Shown in pieces: positions 17,249 to 26,382 of a DNA stretch of 64,000 nucleotides. The first letter of the stretch is position 1; every line of letters begins with the position of its first letter. Position numbers and translations under genes: made by a program. This DNA is from Flavobacterium fragile (lineage in GTDB: Bacteria; Bacteroidota; Bacteroidia; Flavobacteriales; Flavobacteriaceae). The notes below the pieces were generated by a model that was not told the DNA's origin, made no database searches, and worked only from the letters and a program-made list of their open reading frames with translations. The stretch is taken from the NCBI RefSeq assembly GCF_023634865.1, contig NZ_JAMLJN010000001.1, positions 1-64,000 of the forward strand, written 5' to 3'.

Positions 17249-19972
17249 TTAGAACTGATAACTTAATCCTAAGCTTATGTTAGCACCTCTTTTGTATGAT
17301 AATACAGTAATGTCGTGAGATGTATTTTCTTGAACTCTGTTGAACGTTGGATTTAATATGTTTTTAGCAACAAAGCTTAATCCCATGTTTTTGTTTAATT
17401 TAGATTTAAAGATGAAATCAAGTGTTCCCATACCTTTATCTACTAAATTTCCTTTTTGTTCTACACCAAGAGCGTATAATCTGTCAGAGTAGTACGAATA
17501 TGCTAACGTTCCAGTAATGTTGCTGTCGTTTTTGTAATTTTTTGTAAAAGTTACGTCAGCATTCAACAATAAGTCAGAAGCTCCAGTAAAACCTGATTTT
17601 GAATCTGTTAAGTTGATGTTGTAATTGGTTTCATTTCTAACTTTGTCAGAATTTAGCTCTTGATCTGTCTTCATGTAAGAAACGTTTAAACCAGCTGAAA
17701 GTTTTGTATCGTCATCATTAGTTTTGAAAATGTTTTTTCTTGTTTCTAATTCAAGACCCATTACATAACCATAGTCACCTGTGTTGATGAAAGAGATATC
17801 GTTTGTTGAAGATGCTAGTGTAATTTCGTTTATTGGATCTAAAATATATTTACCAAAAGCTGTTACAGAGATTAACTCATCTTTTTCTGGGAAAAACTCC
17901 CATTTAATATCTCCATTAAAATTTTGAGAAGGATATAAAAATGGGTTACCAATTTTTACTTCCGTTACATCTTCATAAATGAAAAGTGCTCTCTCTTTGA
18001 ACTGAGGTAAAGTATATGTTTTACTAGCTCCAAAGCGAATATTTTGTTTTTCGTTTACTACATATTTTAAAATGGCGTAAGGTAAAAACTCATTTCTATC
18101 AAACGAATTTGAAGCACCTTCTGCATCAAACTGAGTTTTCCATTCTACTTTTTGATTAACTTTTTCAAAACGCATTCCAGCAGTAGCACTTAACTTGTCA
18201 GAGAACTCATATTCTACTCCTGTGTAACCAGCATGAATAAATTGTTCACCATTATAAGTTTGAGGTCTAGTAGAACCGTTGAAAGTAGATACAGAAAACA
18301 GTCCGTTGTTAAAATTTGTTTGGTTGAAAAATTGATCTAGGTTGTTAGGATCAATAGTAGTATTAAGTTCAGCACCACTTATAGGAAAATTAAATTGAAT
18401 TGCTTCAAAATCTCTAAACTTGAATCTTCCATTATATCCAAATGTTAATTTTCCATTCGTTTTATCTTCACTATTTTTTCCAAACTTGTAGCTCAAAACT
18501 AAATTAGTAGCTGTTTCGTTTTCTGTTAAATTTTGAAAATATCTGTGATTGTCTGTAGTAGTAGCTTGAGCTAATGAGAATTGATTTGCATTTAGTGCGC
18601 TGTCAAATTTATTTTGAGTTCTGTCTGGCATATCGCTTTTAATTGTGTTGTATGACATTCCCCAATCAAAGTTAAATCGATCTGTTATTTTGTGTGTTCC
18701 TAAAAGTTGATTAACAAATAATGAATTTTGAATATATGTACCACGAATAACCATTAAATCAACTTCTTCATAATCACGATCAGAACCAAGATACTTATCT
18801 CTAGATTGCTCTGAAGAATTTACAAAAAGTGAATTGTAAGTAATTTGATGGTTATTATTTAATTTGTAAACAGCACTTAATATACCGGTAGTATTCGTTT
18901 TGTAAGCAAATTTTGTTTGATGAAATGATTTTAATTTAGCGTCTTGAGCACTAACGCTTTGGTTGATGCCTTCTCTAAATTCATAACCATTCGAAAAACC
19001 AATATTAGTAAAAAGATTTAATTTACCTTCACCAACTTGAAATGATTTACCAGCTTTTAATCCTAAACTTCCAGCAAAAGGAGTTTTTTCTACTGGGTTT
19101 AAGCTGTTTTGATATCCATAACTACCTAGTGGATTAGAAGGTATATTAGTATTTGTGAAACCTAAGAATTTAGGACCATCTTGTAACATAAATTCGCTGT
19201 TTTTTTCCACAGCGTTAGTATTGATGCCTGAACCAACTGAAAATTCTAGTAAACCTTTTCCTGTGTAATTTTTAGACGTGATGTTTACATTTCCACCTGC
19301 AAAATCTCCTGATATTCTAGAAGAATAAACTTTGTCAATTGAAATGTACTCCACAATGTCAGTAGAAAATAAACCTAAATCTATATTCTTTTTTTCAGGA
19401 TCATTAGACGGTACTGGTAATCCATTTATAGAAGTTGAATTGTAACGATCTCCTAAACCTCTCACATAAACGTTTCCAGAACCTTCTTGTTTACTAACTC
19501 CAGTTGTTTTTGCTACAGCTGAAGCAACATCGGAAATTCCTTTCTTAGCAATTTCTTCAGCTCCAATACTTTGTTTGATCTCAACAGCCTTTTGTTGTTC
19601 CTGTAATAAAGCACTTTCTTTTTCTTTAGAAGCAATTTTGATAATTTCAATATCACCTAGTTCCACACGGCTTGCTGCTAAAGTGTGGTTAATTTTTATT
19701 GTTTCGTTGGCTTTTAAAGTAAATGGAATTTCTTTTGTTTCGTATCCTAAATACCCTATGATTAATGTGTAGCTGCCTGGATCGAGAGAAATAGAATATT
19801 TTCCATTTTCATCAGTTGCAGTCCCTTGTTTAGTTCCTTTTACCAAAATGTTAGCAAAAGGTAAAGGTTCGTTGTTAAATTCTTTGTCTAGAATTACTCC
19901 AGTTACAGTTCCTTTTTGAGCAAATAGAAAAGCTGTAAAGAAGAAAAACATTGATAATAAGCGTAGTTTCAT
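17249..19972 (-). CDS. TonB-dependent receptor with CarboxypepD-like N-domain
   Basis: A 907-residue outer-membrane receptor. Residues 1-18 are a signal peptide. Residues about 20-105 form a carboxypeptidase-regulatory-like domain (GTVTGVILDKEFNNEPLPFANILVKG, GSYTLIIGYLGYETK). A plug domain follows (about 125-225, GSGNVYVRGLGDRYNSTSINGLP), then a long beta-barrel ending in LSYQF with the C-terminal aromatic residue. It is energised by TonB-ExbBD and takes up an unknown ligand. It starts an operon with the beta-helix lipoprotein and faces a two-component system across a 180-base divergent gap. Confidence 0.92.
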   Translation of the reverse strand: MKLRLLSMFFFFTAFLFAQKGTVTGVILDKEFNNEPLPFANILVKGTKQGTATDENGKYSISLDPGSYTLIIGYLGYETKEIPFTLKANETIKINHTLAASRVELGDIEIIKIASKEKESALLQEQQKAVEIKQSIGAEEIAKKGISDVASAVAKTTGVSKQEGSGNVYVRGLGDRYNSTSINGLPVPSNDPEKKNIDLGLFSTDIVEYISIDKVYSSRISGDFAGGNVNITSKNYTGKGLLEFSVGSGINTNAVEKNSEFMLQDGPKFLGFTNTNIPSNPLGSYGYQNSLNPVEKTPFAGSLGLKAGKSFQVGEGKLNLFTNIGFSNGYEFREGINQSVSAQDAKLKSFHQTKFAYKTNTTGILSAVYKLNNNHQITYNSLFVNSSEQSRDKYLGSDRDYEEVDLMVIRGTYIQNSLFVNQLLGTHKITDRFNFDWGMSYNTIKSDMPDRTQNKFDSALNANQFSLAQATTTDNHRYFQNLTENETATNLVLSYKFGKNSEDKTNGKLTFGYNGRFKFRDFEAIQFNFPISGAELNTTIDPNNLDQFFNQTNFNNGLFSVSTFNGSTRPQTYNGEQFIHAGYTGVEYEFSDKLSATAGMRFEKVNQKVEWKTQFDAEGASNSFDRNEFLPYAILKYVVNEKQNIRFGASKTYTLPQFKERALFIYEDVTEVKIGNPFLYPSQNFNGDIKWEFFPEKDELISVTAFGKYILDPINEITLASSTNDISFINTGDYGYVMGLELETRKNIFKTNDDDTKLSAGLNVSYMKTDQELNSDKVRNETNYNINLTDSKSGFTGASDLLLNADVTFTKNYKNDSNITGTLAYSYYSDRLYALGVEQKGNLVDKGMGTLDFIFKSKLNKNMGLSFVAKNILNPTFNRVQENTSHDITVLSYKRGANISLGLSYQF

Positions 19973-20095
19973 GTTGTGTTGTTAAATTTTAATGCAAAGG
20001 AACTGCTAGTTTGTTATAGCAATGTTAGTAACTTGTTATGAATTGGTTGCGAATGCGTTACGGAATTGTTAATAGATTAAATTATTGTAAAGTAC

Positions 20096-20125
20096 TTTGA
20101 ACATTTTATTTTATATTTACCTTTA
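20096..20125 (+). promoter_or_regulatory. Probable promoter of the two-component operon
   Basis: TTTG at 20096-20099, an 18-base spacer, then TACCTTTA (20118-20125), one base off the TAnnTTTG consensus. The start codon is 27 bases on. Confidence 0.45.
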
Positions 20126-20152
20126 CAATCCAAAAAACAACAAATTCTCGTA

Positions 20153-20842
20153 ATGAAGAAAAAAGACATTAAGATCTTATTAGTTGATGATGAGCAAGAT
20201 ATCTTAGAAATTGTAGGATACAATTTATCACAAGAAGGGTATCAAATTGTAACAGCTTCAAATGGTAAAGAAGCAATTATTAAGGCAAAAAAAGAGCACC
20301 CGCAATTAATCATTATGGATGTTATGATGCCTGAAATGGACGGAATGGAAGCTTGTGAAAACATTAGAAAAATTCCTGAACTTCAAAATACAATTATCAC
20401 CTTTCTAACTGCTCGATCTGAAGATTATTCCCAAGTGGCAGGTTTTGATGCTGGTGCAGATGATTACATCGCAAAACCAATCAAGCCAAAAGTTTTGGTT
20501 AGCAAAGTTCAAGCTTTATTAAGAAGATTAAAAGGGGTAGAGGGAGTTTCGTCAACAACAACTTTAATGATTGGTAACATCGAAATCAACAGAGAAGAAT
20601 ACAAAATCATTAAAGAGGGCGAAGAAATCATATTGCCTCGTAAAGAATTTGAATTATTCTATTTGTTAGCTACAAAACCAGGCAAAGTTTTTACTCGCGA
20701 AGAAATTTTAGATAAAGTTTGGGGTAACGAGGTAGTAGTAGGTGGCAGAACTATAGATGTACACATCAGAAAATTAAGAGAAAAAATAGGAGATAGTCTT
20801 TTTAAAACTATAAAAGGAGTTGGATATAAAATCGAATTTTAA
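20153..20842 (+). CDS. Response regulator, OmpR/PhoB family
   Basis: A 229-residue transcription regulator. The receiver domain (residues 5-120) has acidic residues Asp12-Asp13, phospho-acceptor Asp56 in IIMDVMMPEMDG, and FLTARSED and IAKPIKP as the switch Thr and Lys motifs. A winged-helix trans_reg_C domain follows (about 135-229), ending in GRTIDVHIRKLREKIG and TIKGVGYKIEF. The kinase gene starts one base before its stop codon ends, so the two are coupled. A PhoB-like role in phosphate response is plausible but unproven. Confidence 0.93.
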   Translation: MKKKDIKILLVDDEQDILEIVGYNLSQEGYQIVTASNGKEAIIKAKKEHPQLIIMDVMMPEMDGMEACENIRKIPELQNTIITFLTARSEDYSQVAGFDAGADDYIAKPIKPKVLVSKVQALLRRLKGVEGVSSTTTLMIGNIEINREEYKIIKEGEEIILPRKEFELFYLLATKPGKVFTREEILDKVWGNEVVVGGRTIDVHIRKLREKIGDSLFKTIKGVGYKIEF

Positions 20843-21885
20843 TGCAATTAAAATTTAAAAAATCTTATAAGTTCGCTATAAAGTCATCGTTGTATATATC
20901 GCTGTTCTTTCTAGCGACTATTTTTTTATATCATTATTTGGTTCAACCTCTTAACTTAAATGTTGTATTAATTTTTCTTCTATTCTTTTGTGCAGCCACT
21001 TTTTTTCTTATTCAATTTAGAGTGGAGCATTTTATTTATAAGAGGGTAAAAAAGATTTATGATGATGTGTCCCTTTTGGAGAATACGTCATATATAAATC
21101 AGCCAGTTACCACAGATATGGCTACTTTAACGAAGGAAGTTAAAAAGTTTGCTCGAGATAAAAAACTGGAAATTGAAACTTTAAAAATTAGGGAAGAATA
21201 TCGTAAAGAATTTTTAGGAAATGTTTCACATGAATTGAAAACACCTCTTTTTACGATTCAAGGATATCTACTTACACTTTTAGACGGTGCTATGGATGAT
21301 AAAAATCTTAGAAAAAAATATTTAGAGCGTGCTGAAAAAGGAGTGGAACGATTGATTTATATCGTTAAAGATTTGGATATGATTACCAAATTAGAAGCAG
21401 GTGAAATCAATTTAGACATAACCCGATTTAATATTGTTGATATTGTTCAAAATGTATTTGAGCTGTTCGAAATGAAAGCAGCAAACAAAAATATTACTTT
21501 GACTTTTGATATGAAATACCCAAGACCAATTTGGGTATTGGGGGATCAAGAAAAAATTCAACAAGTAATTACTAATTTAGTGGTGAATTCCATTAAATAT
21601 GGAAAAAAAGGAGGAACAACAGAAGTTGGTATTGAAGACTTAACCAAAAATAAAGTAATCGTTAGAGTGACAGACAACGGTGAAGGAATTGAAAAACAAA
21701 ATATTCCTAGATTGTTTGAGCGTTTTTACCGTGTAGATAAAAGTGGTGCGCGTAGCGAAGGCGGATCAGGTTTGGGATTGGCCATAGTAAAACATATCAT
21801 CGAAGGACATGATGAAAAAATCTACGTTGAAAGTCAAATAGGAAAAGGGTCAGAGTTTTCATTTACTTTGGAAAAGTCGAAATAA
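20842..21885 (+). CDS. Membrane sensor histidine kinase, PhoR-like
   Basis: A 347-residue HisKA/HATPase_c kinase. Two membrane helices lie at about 15-32 and 37-56 with almost no periplasmic loop, then a linker helix. The phospho-acceptor H-box is in GNVSHELKTPLFTIQGY. The ATP-binding N-box is VVNSIKYGKKG, followed by VTDNGEGIEKQNIPRLFERFYRV and GGSGLGLAIVKHIIEGH. The minimal loop suggests it senses through the membrane or a partner, as PhoR does through PhoU/Pst, but no pst genes are present in the window. Its 3' end overlaps the convergent glycosyltransferase by 27 bases. Confidence 0.92.
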   Translation: MQLKFKKSYKFAIKSSLYISLFFLATIFLYHYLVQPLNLNVVLIFLLFFCAATFFLIQFRVEHFIYKRVKKIYDDVSLLENTSYINQPVTTDMATLTKEVKKFARDKKLEIETLKIREEYRKEFLGNVSHELKTPLFTIQGYLLTLLDGAMDDKNLRKKYLERAEKGVERLIYIVKDLDMITKLEAGEINLDITRFNIVDIVQNVFELFEMKAANKNITLTFDMKYPRPIWVLGDQEKIQQVITNLVVNSIKYGKKGGTTEVGIEDLTKNKVIVRVTDNGEGIEKQNIPRLFERFYRVDKSGARSEGGSGLGLAIVKHIIEGHDEKIYVESQIGKGSEFSFTLEKSK

Positions 21886-22914
21886 CTCGTTCCAATTTTG
21901 ATCAACGGAATAATCTTTAAAACCTTTGTAGAAGTCAATTTTTTCTAGTTTAGAAATTTTAAATTTCTCTTGCTTACAACAAGGTGCAATAATTTCTGAT
22001 TTGAATTTTTTAGCCAAATATTCCTGTTCGTATTGCCCTGGTGTTGGAATAAAAAACGCTTTTTTCTCTAATTTTGCCAAATCCATCACGGTAGTATAAC
22101 CAGAACGACAAATAACAAATTCACTTTCGTTAAAGGCTTCTGCTAGTTGCTCAGAATTCATGAAATTATAATAAGTAATCGAATTTATTTTTTCAATTTG
22201 TTGTTGAGGTTCTACAATTCCTTTAACAAAAAGAATTTCTTTTGAACTGTTTTCTAATTCTTTAGTTAGTTTTCTTTCTAATAATGTACGTTGCGGCTCA
22301 GGTCCTGATAATAAAACCATGATGTCGTACTTGATTGGAAGTGATTTTTTTTCGATTCGGCTTAAAGGTCCAATGTAGGTAATGCTATTCATTAACTTTT
22401 TAGTATGACCCAATTTTCCAGATAAATTTTCCGCACCTGCTACATCGGGAACCCAACAAGCATCAAATTTTGAAATATAACGTGAGTGTAATTTAGTTGT
22501 TAACCAAGATGTTTTTCCTGAAAGTACATTTAATTGATGGGTGATAAAAACCGAAGGAACCTTTGAAGAATAAATCCCTAATCGGTTATCGCTAATGATG
22601 CCATCAATTTTATAGTTTTCAATAATTTTATTGATTTTAGACTTCTCTTTTTTGACGGCCAACATCATTTTGGGTATTTGAAGTACTAATTTCCATTTGA
22701 AGTTTTTCCCTTTTTCTGCATATTGAATATTGTAAGCGGGCAATTCTATGCAAATTAGATCAGGAAATTCTTTTTTTAATAAAGCTAAAGCTACTCCGTC
22801 AGAAGCAATAATGGGTTCAAAACCATTTTCTTCTAATGCTTTTATGATAGGAATACATCTTGTGGCATGTCCTAATCCCCAGTTTAAAGGTGCTATGAGT
22901 ATTTTTTTCTTCAT
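21859..22914 (-). CDS. MurG-like (GT28-type) glycosyltransferase
   Basis: A 351-residue GT-B protein. The N-terminal ILIAPLNWGLGHATRCIPIIKAL is the glycine-rich acceptor loop of the MurG/UGT group. The C-terminal half has IMVLLSGPEPQRTLLE, FVICRSGYTTVMDLAKLEKKAFFIPTPGQYEQEYLA, the usual donor-nucleotide site. The substrates are unknown; it is not MurG itself, which is longer and sits in the division cluster. Its start shares one base with the stop of the phosphoesterase upstream, so the two form an operon likely concerned with a cell-envelope glycolipid. Confidence 0.82.
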   Translation of the reverse strand: MKKKILIAPLNWGLGHATRCIPIIKALEENGFEPIIASDGVALALLKKEFPDLICIELPAYNIQYAEKGKNFKWKLVLQIPKMMLAVKKEKSKINKIIENYKIDGIISDNRLGIYSSKVPSVFITHQLNVLSGKTSWLTTKLHSRYISKFDACWVPDVAGAENLSGKLGHTKKLMNSITYIGPLSRIEKKSLPIKYDIMVLLSGPEPQRTLLERKLTKELENSSKEILFVKGIVEPQQQIEKINSITYYNFMNSEQLAEAFNESEFVICRSGYTTVMDLAKLEKKAFFIPTPGQYEQEYLAKKFKSEIIAPCCKQEKFKISKLEKIDFYKGFKDYSVDQNWNELFRLFQSK

Positions 22915-23735
22915 TATTTTTTCAAAACCGCAATAAATTGTTCGGCTAATTTGTTTTCGCGTTCAAAATTATACTCATTTTCATCTAAACTAAAATTTCT
23001 ATCGTGTTGATACAATTTCCATTTTTTATTATTGTATTCCAAAGCGGTTAAGTTTTCAACCCAATCACCCGAATTCAAATAAAAAACATCTCCTTTTTCA
23101 TTTTCCATTAATTCAATTTTAGGTTCGTGTATATGACCACAAATTACATAATCGTAGTTATTTTCTATTGCCAATTCTACACAAACGTTTTCAAAGTTAG
23201 TAATAAATTTAACGGCTGATTTTACATTATTTTTAATTTTCTTTGAAAGCGAGTAGGGTTCTTTATTAAATAGAGCTAAAACCCAATTTACAAAACGGTT
23301 AATTAAAATAAGGATATCATAACCCCATCCACCTAATTTTGCCAACCATTTTGCTTGGGTAATGGAAGCGTCGAAAACATCACCATGAAAAATCCATGCT
23401 TTTTTGTGGTCTAATTCTAATACAAGTTTATCAATTAAACTGATGCTTCCCATGTGTAAATCAGTAAATTTCCTAAGAAATTCATCATGATTTCCAGTAA
23501 TGTAATACACTTTTGTACCTTTTGTACTCATCGAAATAATTTTCTTAATTACCTCTAAATGTTTCGATGGGAAATAAGATTTTCTAAATTGCCAAATATC
23601 AATAATATCGCCGTTTAGAACTAAAATTTTAGGTTTTATCGAAGATAAATAATCCAATAATTCTTTTGCATGACAACCATAAGTTCCCAGATGAACATCG
23701 GAAATAACAGCAACTTCAACTTTTCTCTTTTTCAA
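22914..23735 (-). CDS. LpxH-like metallophosphoesterase
   Basis: A 273-residue calcineurin-type phosphoesterase. Metal ligands are visible in SDVHLG (Asp-x-His), LNGDIIDIW (Gly-Asp), TGNHDEF and CGHIHEPK (Gly-His-x-His). It resembles the UDP-2,3-diacylglucosamine pyrophosphatase group rather than classical LpxH. The only workable start is TTG at 23735: an in-frame TAA lies 12 bases upstream and the conserved VAVISDVHLG begins at residue 8. It is coupled to the downstream glycosyltransferase by a one-base overlap. Confidence 0.85.
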   Translation of the reverse strand: MKKRKVEVAVISDVHLGTYGCHAKELLDYLSSIKPKILVLNGDIIDIWQFRKSYFPSKHLEVIKKIISMSTKGTKVYYITGNHDEFLRKFTDLHMGSISLIDKLVLELDHKKAWIFHGDVFDASITQAKWLAKLGGWGYDILILINRFVNWVLALFNKEPYSLSKKIKNNVKSAVKFITNFENVCVELAIENNYDYVICGHIHEPKIELMENEKGDVFYLNSGDWVENLTALEYNNKKWKLYQHDRNFSLDENEYNFERENKLAEQFIAVLKK

Positions 23736-23812
23736 ATCTTCAAATTAAAATTTGAAACAAATGACTAAAATCTATCTAATGTTAAGGTTATTGAAACATT
23801 ATTAAAAGTTTA

Positions 23813-23842
23813 TTTGTGATGCTAATTATTTGCTTAATTTTG
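23813..23842 (+). promoter_or_regulatory. Promoter of trmB
   Basis: TTTG (23813-23816), 18-base spacer, perfect -7 box TAATTTTG (23835-23842). It falls inside a longer TTG-initiated frame and therefore supports the downstream GTG start at 23860. Confidence 0.65.
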
Positions 23843-23859
23843 CCCAAAATTTAAAAGTC

Positions 23860-24534
23860 GTGGGAAGTAAAAATAAATTGAAAAGATTTAAAGAAAACGA
23901 AACGTTTACTAATGTGTTCCAGCCAACCAGAGAAGAAGTGGTAGGAGATCAATTTCCGTTGAAAGGAAAATGGAGTAGCGATTTCTTTAAAAACGATAAT
24001 CCAATAGTATTAGAATTAGGTTGTGGAAAAGGAGAATACTCTGTAGGATTGGCGGAACGATTCCCAGAAAAAAACTTTATAGGAATAGATATTAAAGGGG
24101 CAAGATTTTGGCGTGGTGCTAAAACTGCGGTTGAATCTGGTATGAATAATGTAGCTTTTGTACGAACACAAATCGAGTTAATTCAACATATTTTTGCTGA
24201 AAATGAAGTGTCCGAAATTTGGATTACATTCCCAGATCCACAAATCAAATACAAAAGAACGAAGCATAGAATGACCAATGCCGAGTTTTTAGAACGCTAC
24301 AAAAAAATCCTAAAACCAAACGGATTGATGCATTTAAAAACCGATTCAGAATTCATGCACGGTTATACATTAGGATTATTACATGGTTTAGGTCATGAAG
24401 TAATTTATGCCAACCACAATATTTATAAAAACGAAGGAGCACCAGCAGAAGTAACTGGAATTCAAACGTTTTATGAAAGTCAATATTTAGAAGTAAACAA
24501 GCCAATTACGTATATCAAATTCCGAATTAAGTAA
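23860..24534 (+). CDS. trmB: tRNA (guanine-N7-)-methyltransferase
   Basis: A 224-residue SAM-dependent enzyme that methylates G46 in the tRNA variable loop. The SAM motif is VLELGCGKGEYSVGLA and the TrmB signatures are NFIGIDIKGARFWRGAK, WITFPDPQIKYKRTKHRM and LKTDSEFM. I chose GTG at 23860, giving (V)GSKNKLKRFKENETF. The longer frame from a TTG at 23830 would include the promoter's -7 box. It has a short leader of about 10 bases. Confidence 0.92.
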   Translation: MGSKNKLKRFKENETFTNVFQPTREEVVGDQFPLKGKWSSDFFKNDNPIVLELGCGKGEYSVGLAERFPEKNFIGIDIKGARFWRGAKTAVESGMNNVAFVRTQIELIQHIFAENEVSEIWITFPDPQIKYKRTKHRMTNAEFLERYKKILKPNGLMHLKTDSEFMHGYTLGLLHGLGHEVIYANHNIYKNEGAPAEVTGIQTFYESQYLEVNKPITYIKFRIK

Positions 24535-24565
24535 TTTTTGTTACTTTCATTAAAATATTCTTCCT

Positions 24566-24573
24566 TACTTTTG
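24566..24573 (+). promoter_or_regulatory. -7 box TACTTTTG for the LysE gene
   Basis: Perfect TAnnTTTG, 14 bases before the ATG at 24588. Confidence 0.4.
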
Positions 24574-24587
24574 ATAAAAATCAATTT

Positions 24588-25214
24588 ATGACATTTCTTT
24601 TAGCCATTTTTTTAGGTTTGATAATTTCCATTGGTGGTATCATTATTCCTGGTATGTTGAATATGACAATTGCCAAAATCAGTATTAAAGAGAGTCAAAA
24701 ACAAGCCCTAAATTTTGCTTTAGGAGCGGTTGTTGTAGTTTTTATCCAAAGTTTTTTAGGAACGTATTTTGCGAAATTCTTAGATGCGAATCCAGTTTTC
24801 AGTGAAGGGTTGAAAAAAATAGGCACTTTTATTTTCATTGGATTAACCATTGCTTTTACTATAATGGGATTTAATGCTAAAAAGAAAAAACAAATTGAAG
24901 TGAAGATTGACAAAAAAAGAAATCGTTTCTTTTACGGTATGGCATTATCTTCCTTTAATATGTTTGCGATTCCGTGGTATGCCTTAACTTCCTTAATGAT
25001 GGCGTCAAAAGATTTATTTCACTACGATATTGTTTCTATTCTTTTGTTTAATTTATCAGCAGCTTTAGGGACTTATTTTGTATTTTATTTGTATGCTAAA
25101 TTCTTTAAGAAAATTGAACACAGACTTACTTTTATAGTACAAAATATTAATTTTTTAATTGCAATACTAACAGGAGTAGTTGCAATTTCTTCCTTGTATA
25201 AAATGTTTTTTTAA
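24588..25214 (+). CDS. LysE-family translocator
   Basis: A 208-residue protein with about six membrane helices in the LysE/RhtB arrangement. It opens with ISIGGIIIPGMLNMTIAKISIKESQ, where the family has its GP(G/N)xxxxxxxxxxG loop. A basic cytoplasmic loop KKKKQIEVKIDKKRNR follows helix 3. These proteins export amino acids or similar small metabolites across the inner membrane; the substrate is not predictable. The alkyltransferase-like gene starts three bases after its stop, in the same frame. Confidence 0.8.
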   Translation: MTFLLAIFLGLIISIGGIIIPGMLNMTIAKISIKESQKQALNFALGAVVVVFIQSFLGTYFAKFLDANPVFSEGLKKIGTFIFIGLTIAFTIMGFNAKKKKQIEVKIDKKRNRFFYGMALSSFNMFAIPWYALTSLMMASKDLFHYDIVSILLFNLSAALGTYFVFYLYAKFFKKIEHRLTFIVQNINFLIAILTGVVAISSLYKMFF

Positions 25215-25217
25215 TTT

Positions 25218-25574
25218 TTGACGAAATTAAAATCAAATAACGACAACTTTTTTGAACGTGTCTATGAAATCGTTCGCCAAATTCCCGAAGGAAAAGTAAC
25301 TTCTTATGGTGCTATTGCAAAGGCACTCGGTGCTGCTCGATCGGCAAGAATGGTTGGCTGGGCAATGAATGCATCTCATAACTTAGAAGATGTTCCAGCT
25401 CATCGTGTTGTAAATAGAGTTGGTATGCTTTCAGGTAAACATCATTTTGAAGGAACAAATTTAATGCAACAATTGCTAGAAAATGAAGGTATTCAAGTAG
25501 TCGATAATCAAATTGTCGATTTTGAAAAGCATTTTTGGAATCCTAATAAAAGACAGATAACTTTCAAAAAATGA
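25218..25574 (+). CDS. Alkyltransferase-like protein (ATL), MGMT family without active Cys
   Basis: A 118-residue protein of the O6-alkylguanine methyltransferase DNA-binding domain. The helix-turn-helix VTSYGAIAKALGAARSARMVGWAM carries the tyrosine (Tyr30) and arginine finger used to flip alkylated guanine. The reactive-site motif PCHR is replaced by PAHR (residues 60-63), so it cannot accept an alkyl group. ATL proteins with this change bind alkylguanine and hand lesions to nucleotide excision repair. No ATG is available: the start is TTG at 25218, three bases after an in-frame TAA. Confidence 0.88.
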   Translation: MTKLKSNNDNFFERVYEIVRQIPEGKVTSYGAIAKALGAARSARMVGWAMNASHNLEDVPAHRVVNRVGMLSGKHHFEGTNLMQQLLENEGIQVVDNQIVDFEKHFWNPNKRQITFKK

Positions 25575-25769
25575 GGTTTTTACAATTATTTTTTTTACAT
25601 TCGTAAAAATACTCCTCCAAATTTACTTTAGTTCAAAAGTTAAACATTCCTTAAAATAATACTAACTTTCTTTATCAAACGTGATAAATGTCATGTTATA
25701 CGTTTTTTTTTAGTAAGAAATTTGTACAATAAAATTAAAGCAAATAGTAATCCAATAAATTAAGATACC

Positions 25770-26357
25770 ATGAGCAAATTAAGAACACAATTAGGAACTT
25801 TATTAGTGCTTCTAACTGTATTTAGTAACTTAAATACTTTATTAGCCCAAGAGTCAAAAGTTATTTTGGCCGAAAGTAAATTAAAAGTATTAGGAACTTC
25901 AAATGTTCACGATTGGGAGATTGAAGCAAAAGGAATGAACGGGAAGGCTTCTATGACCATTGATGCGGGAGATTTAAAAGCAATAAAAAGTTTAGATTTT
26001 GCAGTTGAAGTTGAGCAGTTAAAAAGTGGTAAAAGTGGAATGGATAACAACACTTACAAAGCTTTAAACAGTAAAACACATAAAACAATTAATTTTAAAT
26101 TAACGAATGTGTTAAAAATCACTGAAGCATCAGCTGGAAATTTCACAGTAGAAACACAAGGAGATTTAACCATTTCAGGAGTAACAAAAAAAATTAATCA
26201 AACGTTCGCAGTTAAAATTGTAGGTAAAAAAGCAGTAGTTTCTGGAAAAACTAAAATTGACATGACAACTTACAGCGTAAAACCTCCAACAGCTTTAATG
26301 GGAACAATTAAAACGGGCAAAGACGTCACCGTTGATTTTAAAGTAACTTATAACTAA
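25770..26357 (+). CDS. YceI-family periplasmic protein
   Basis: A 195-residue protein with a signal peptide cleaved near LLAQE. A YceI lipocalin-like domain follows: SKLKVLGTSNVHDWEIEAKGMNGKASM, then NFKLTNVLKITE, GDLTISGVTKKINQTF and YSVKPPTALMGTIKTGKDVTVDFKV. The fold binds polyisoprenoid-like or other hydrophobic ligands in the family; the ligand here is unknown. It lies 25 bases upstream of a porin-like gene, and a second YceI paralogue follows, suggesting a three-gene envelope unit. Confidence 0.88.
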   Translation: MSKLRTQLGTLLVLLTVFSNLNTLLAQESKVILAESKLKVLGTSNVHDWEIEAKGMNGKASMTIDAGDLKAIKSLDFAVEVEQLKSGKSGMDNNTYKALNSKTHKTINFKLTNVLKITEASAGNFTVETQGDLTISGVTKKINQTFAVKIVGKKAVVSGKTKIDMTTYSVKPPTALMGTIKTGKDVTVDFKVTYN

Positions 26358-26382
26358 ACAAACATATTTAAATTTAAAAATC

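Noticed and set aside
21859..21885. 27-base overlap of the kinase and glycosyltransferase as a frameshift
   Set aside because: Both proteins have complete family-typical C-termini; it is an ordinary convergent overlap.
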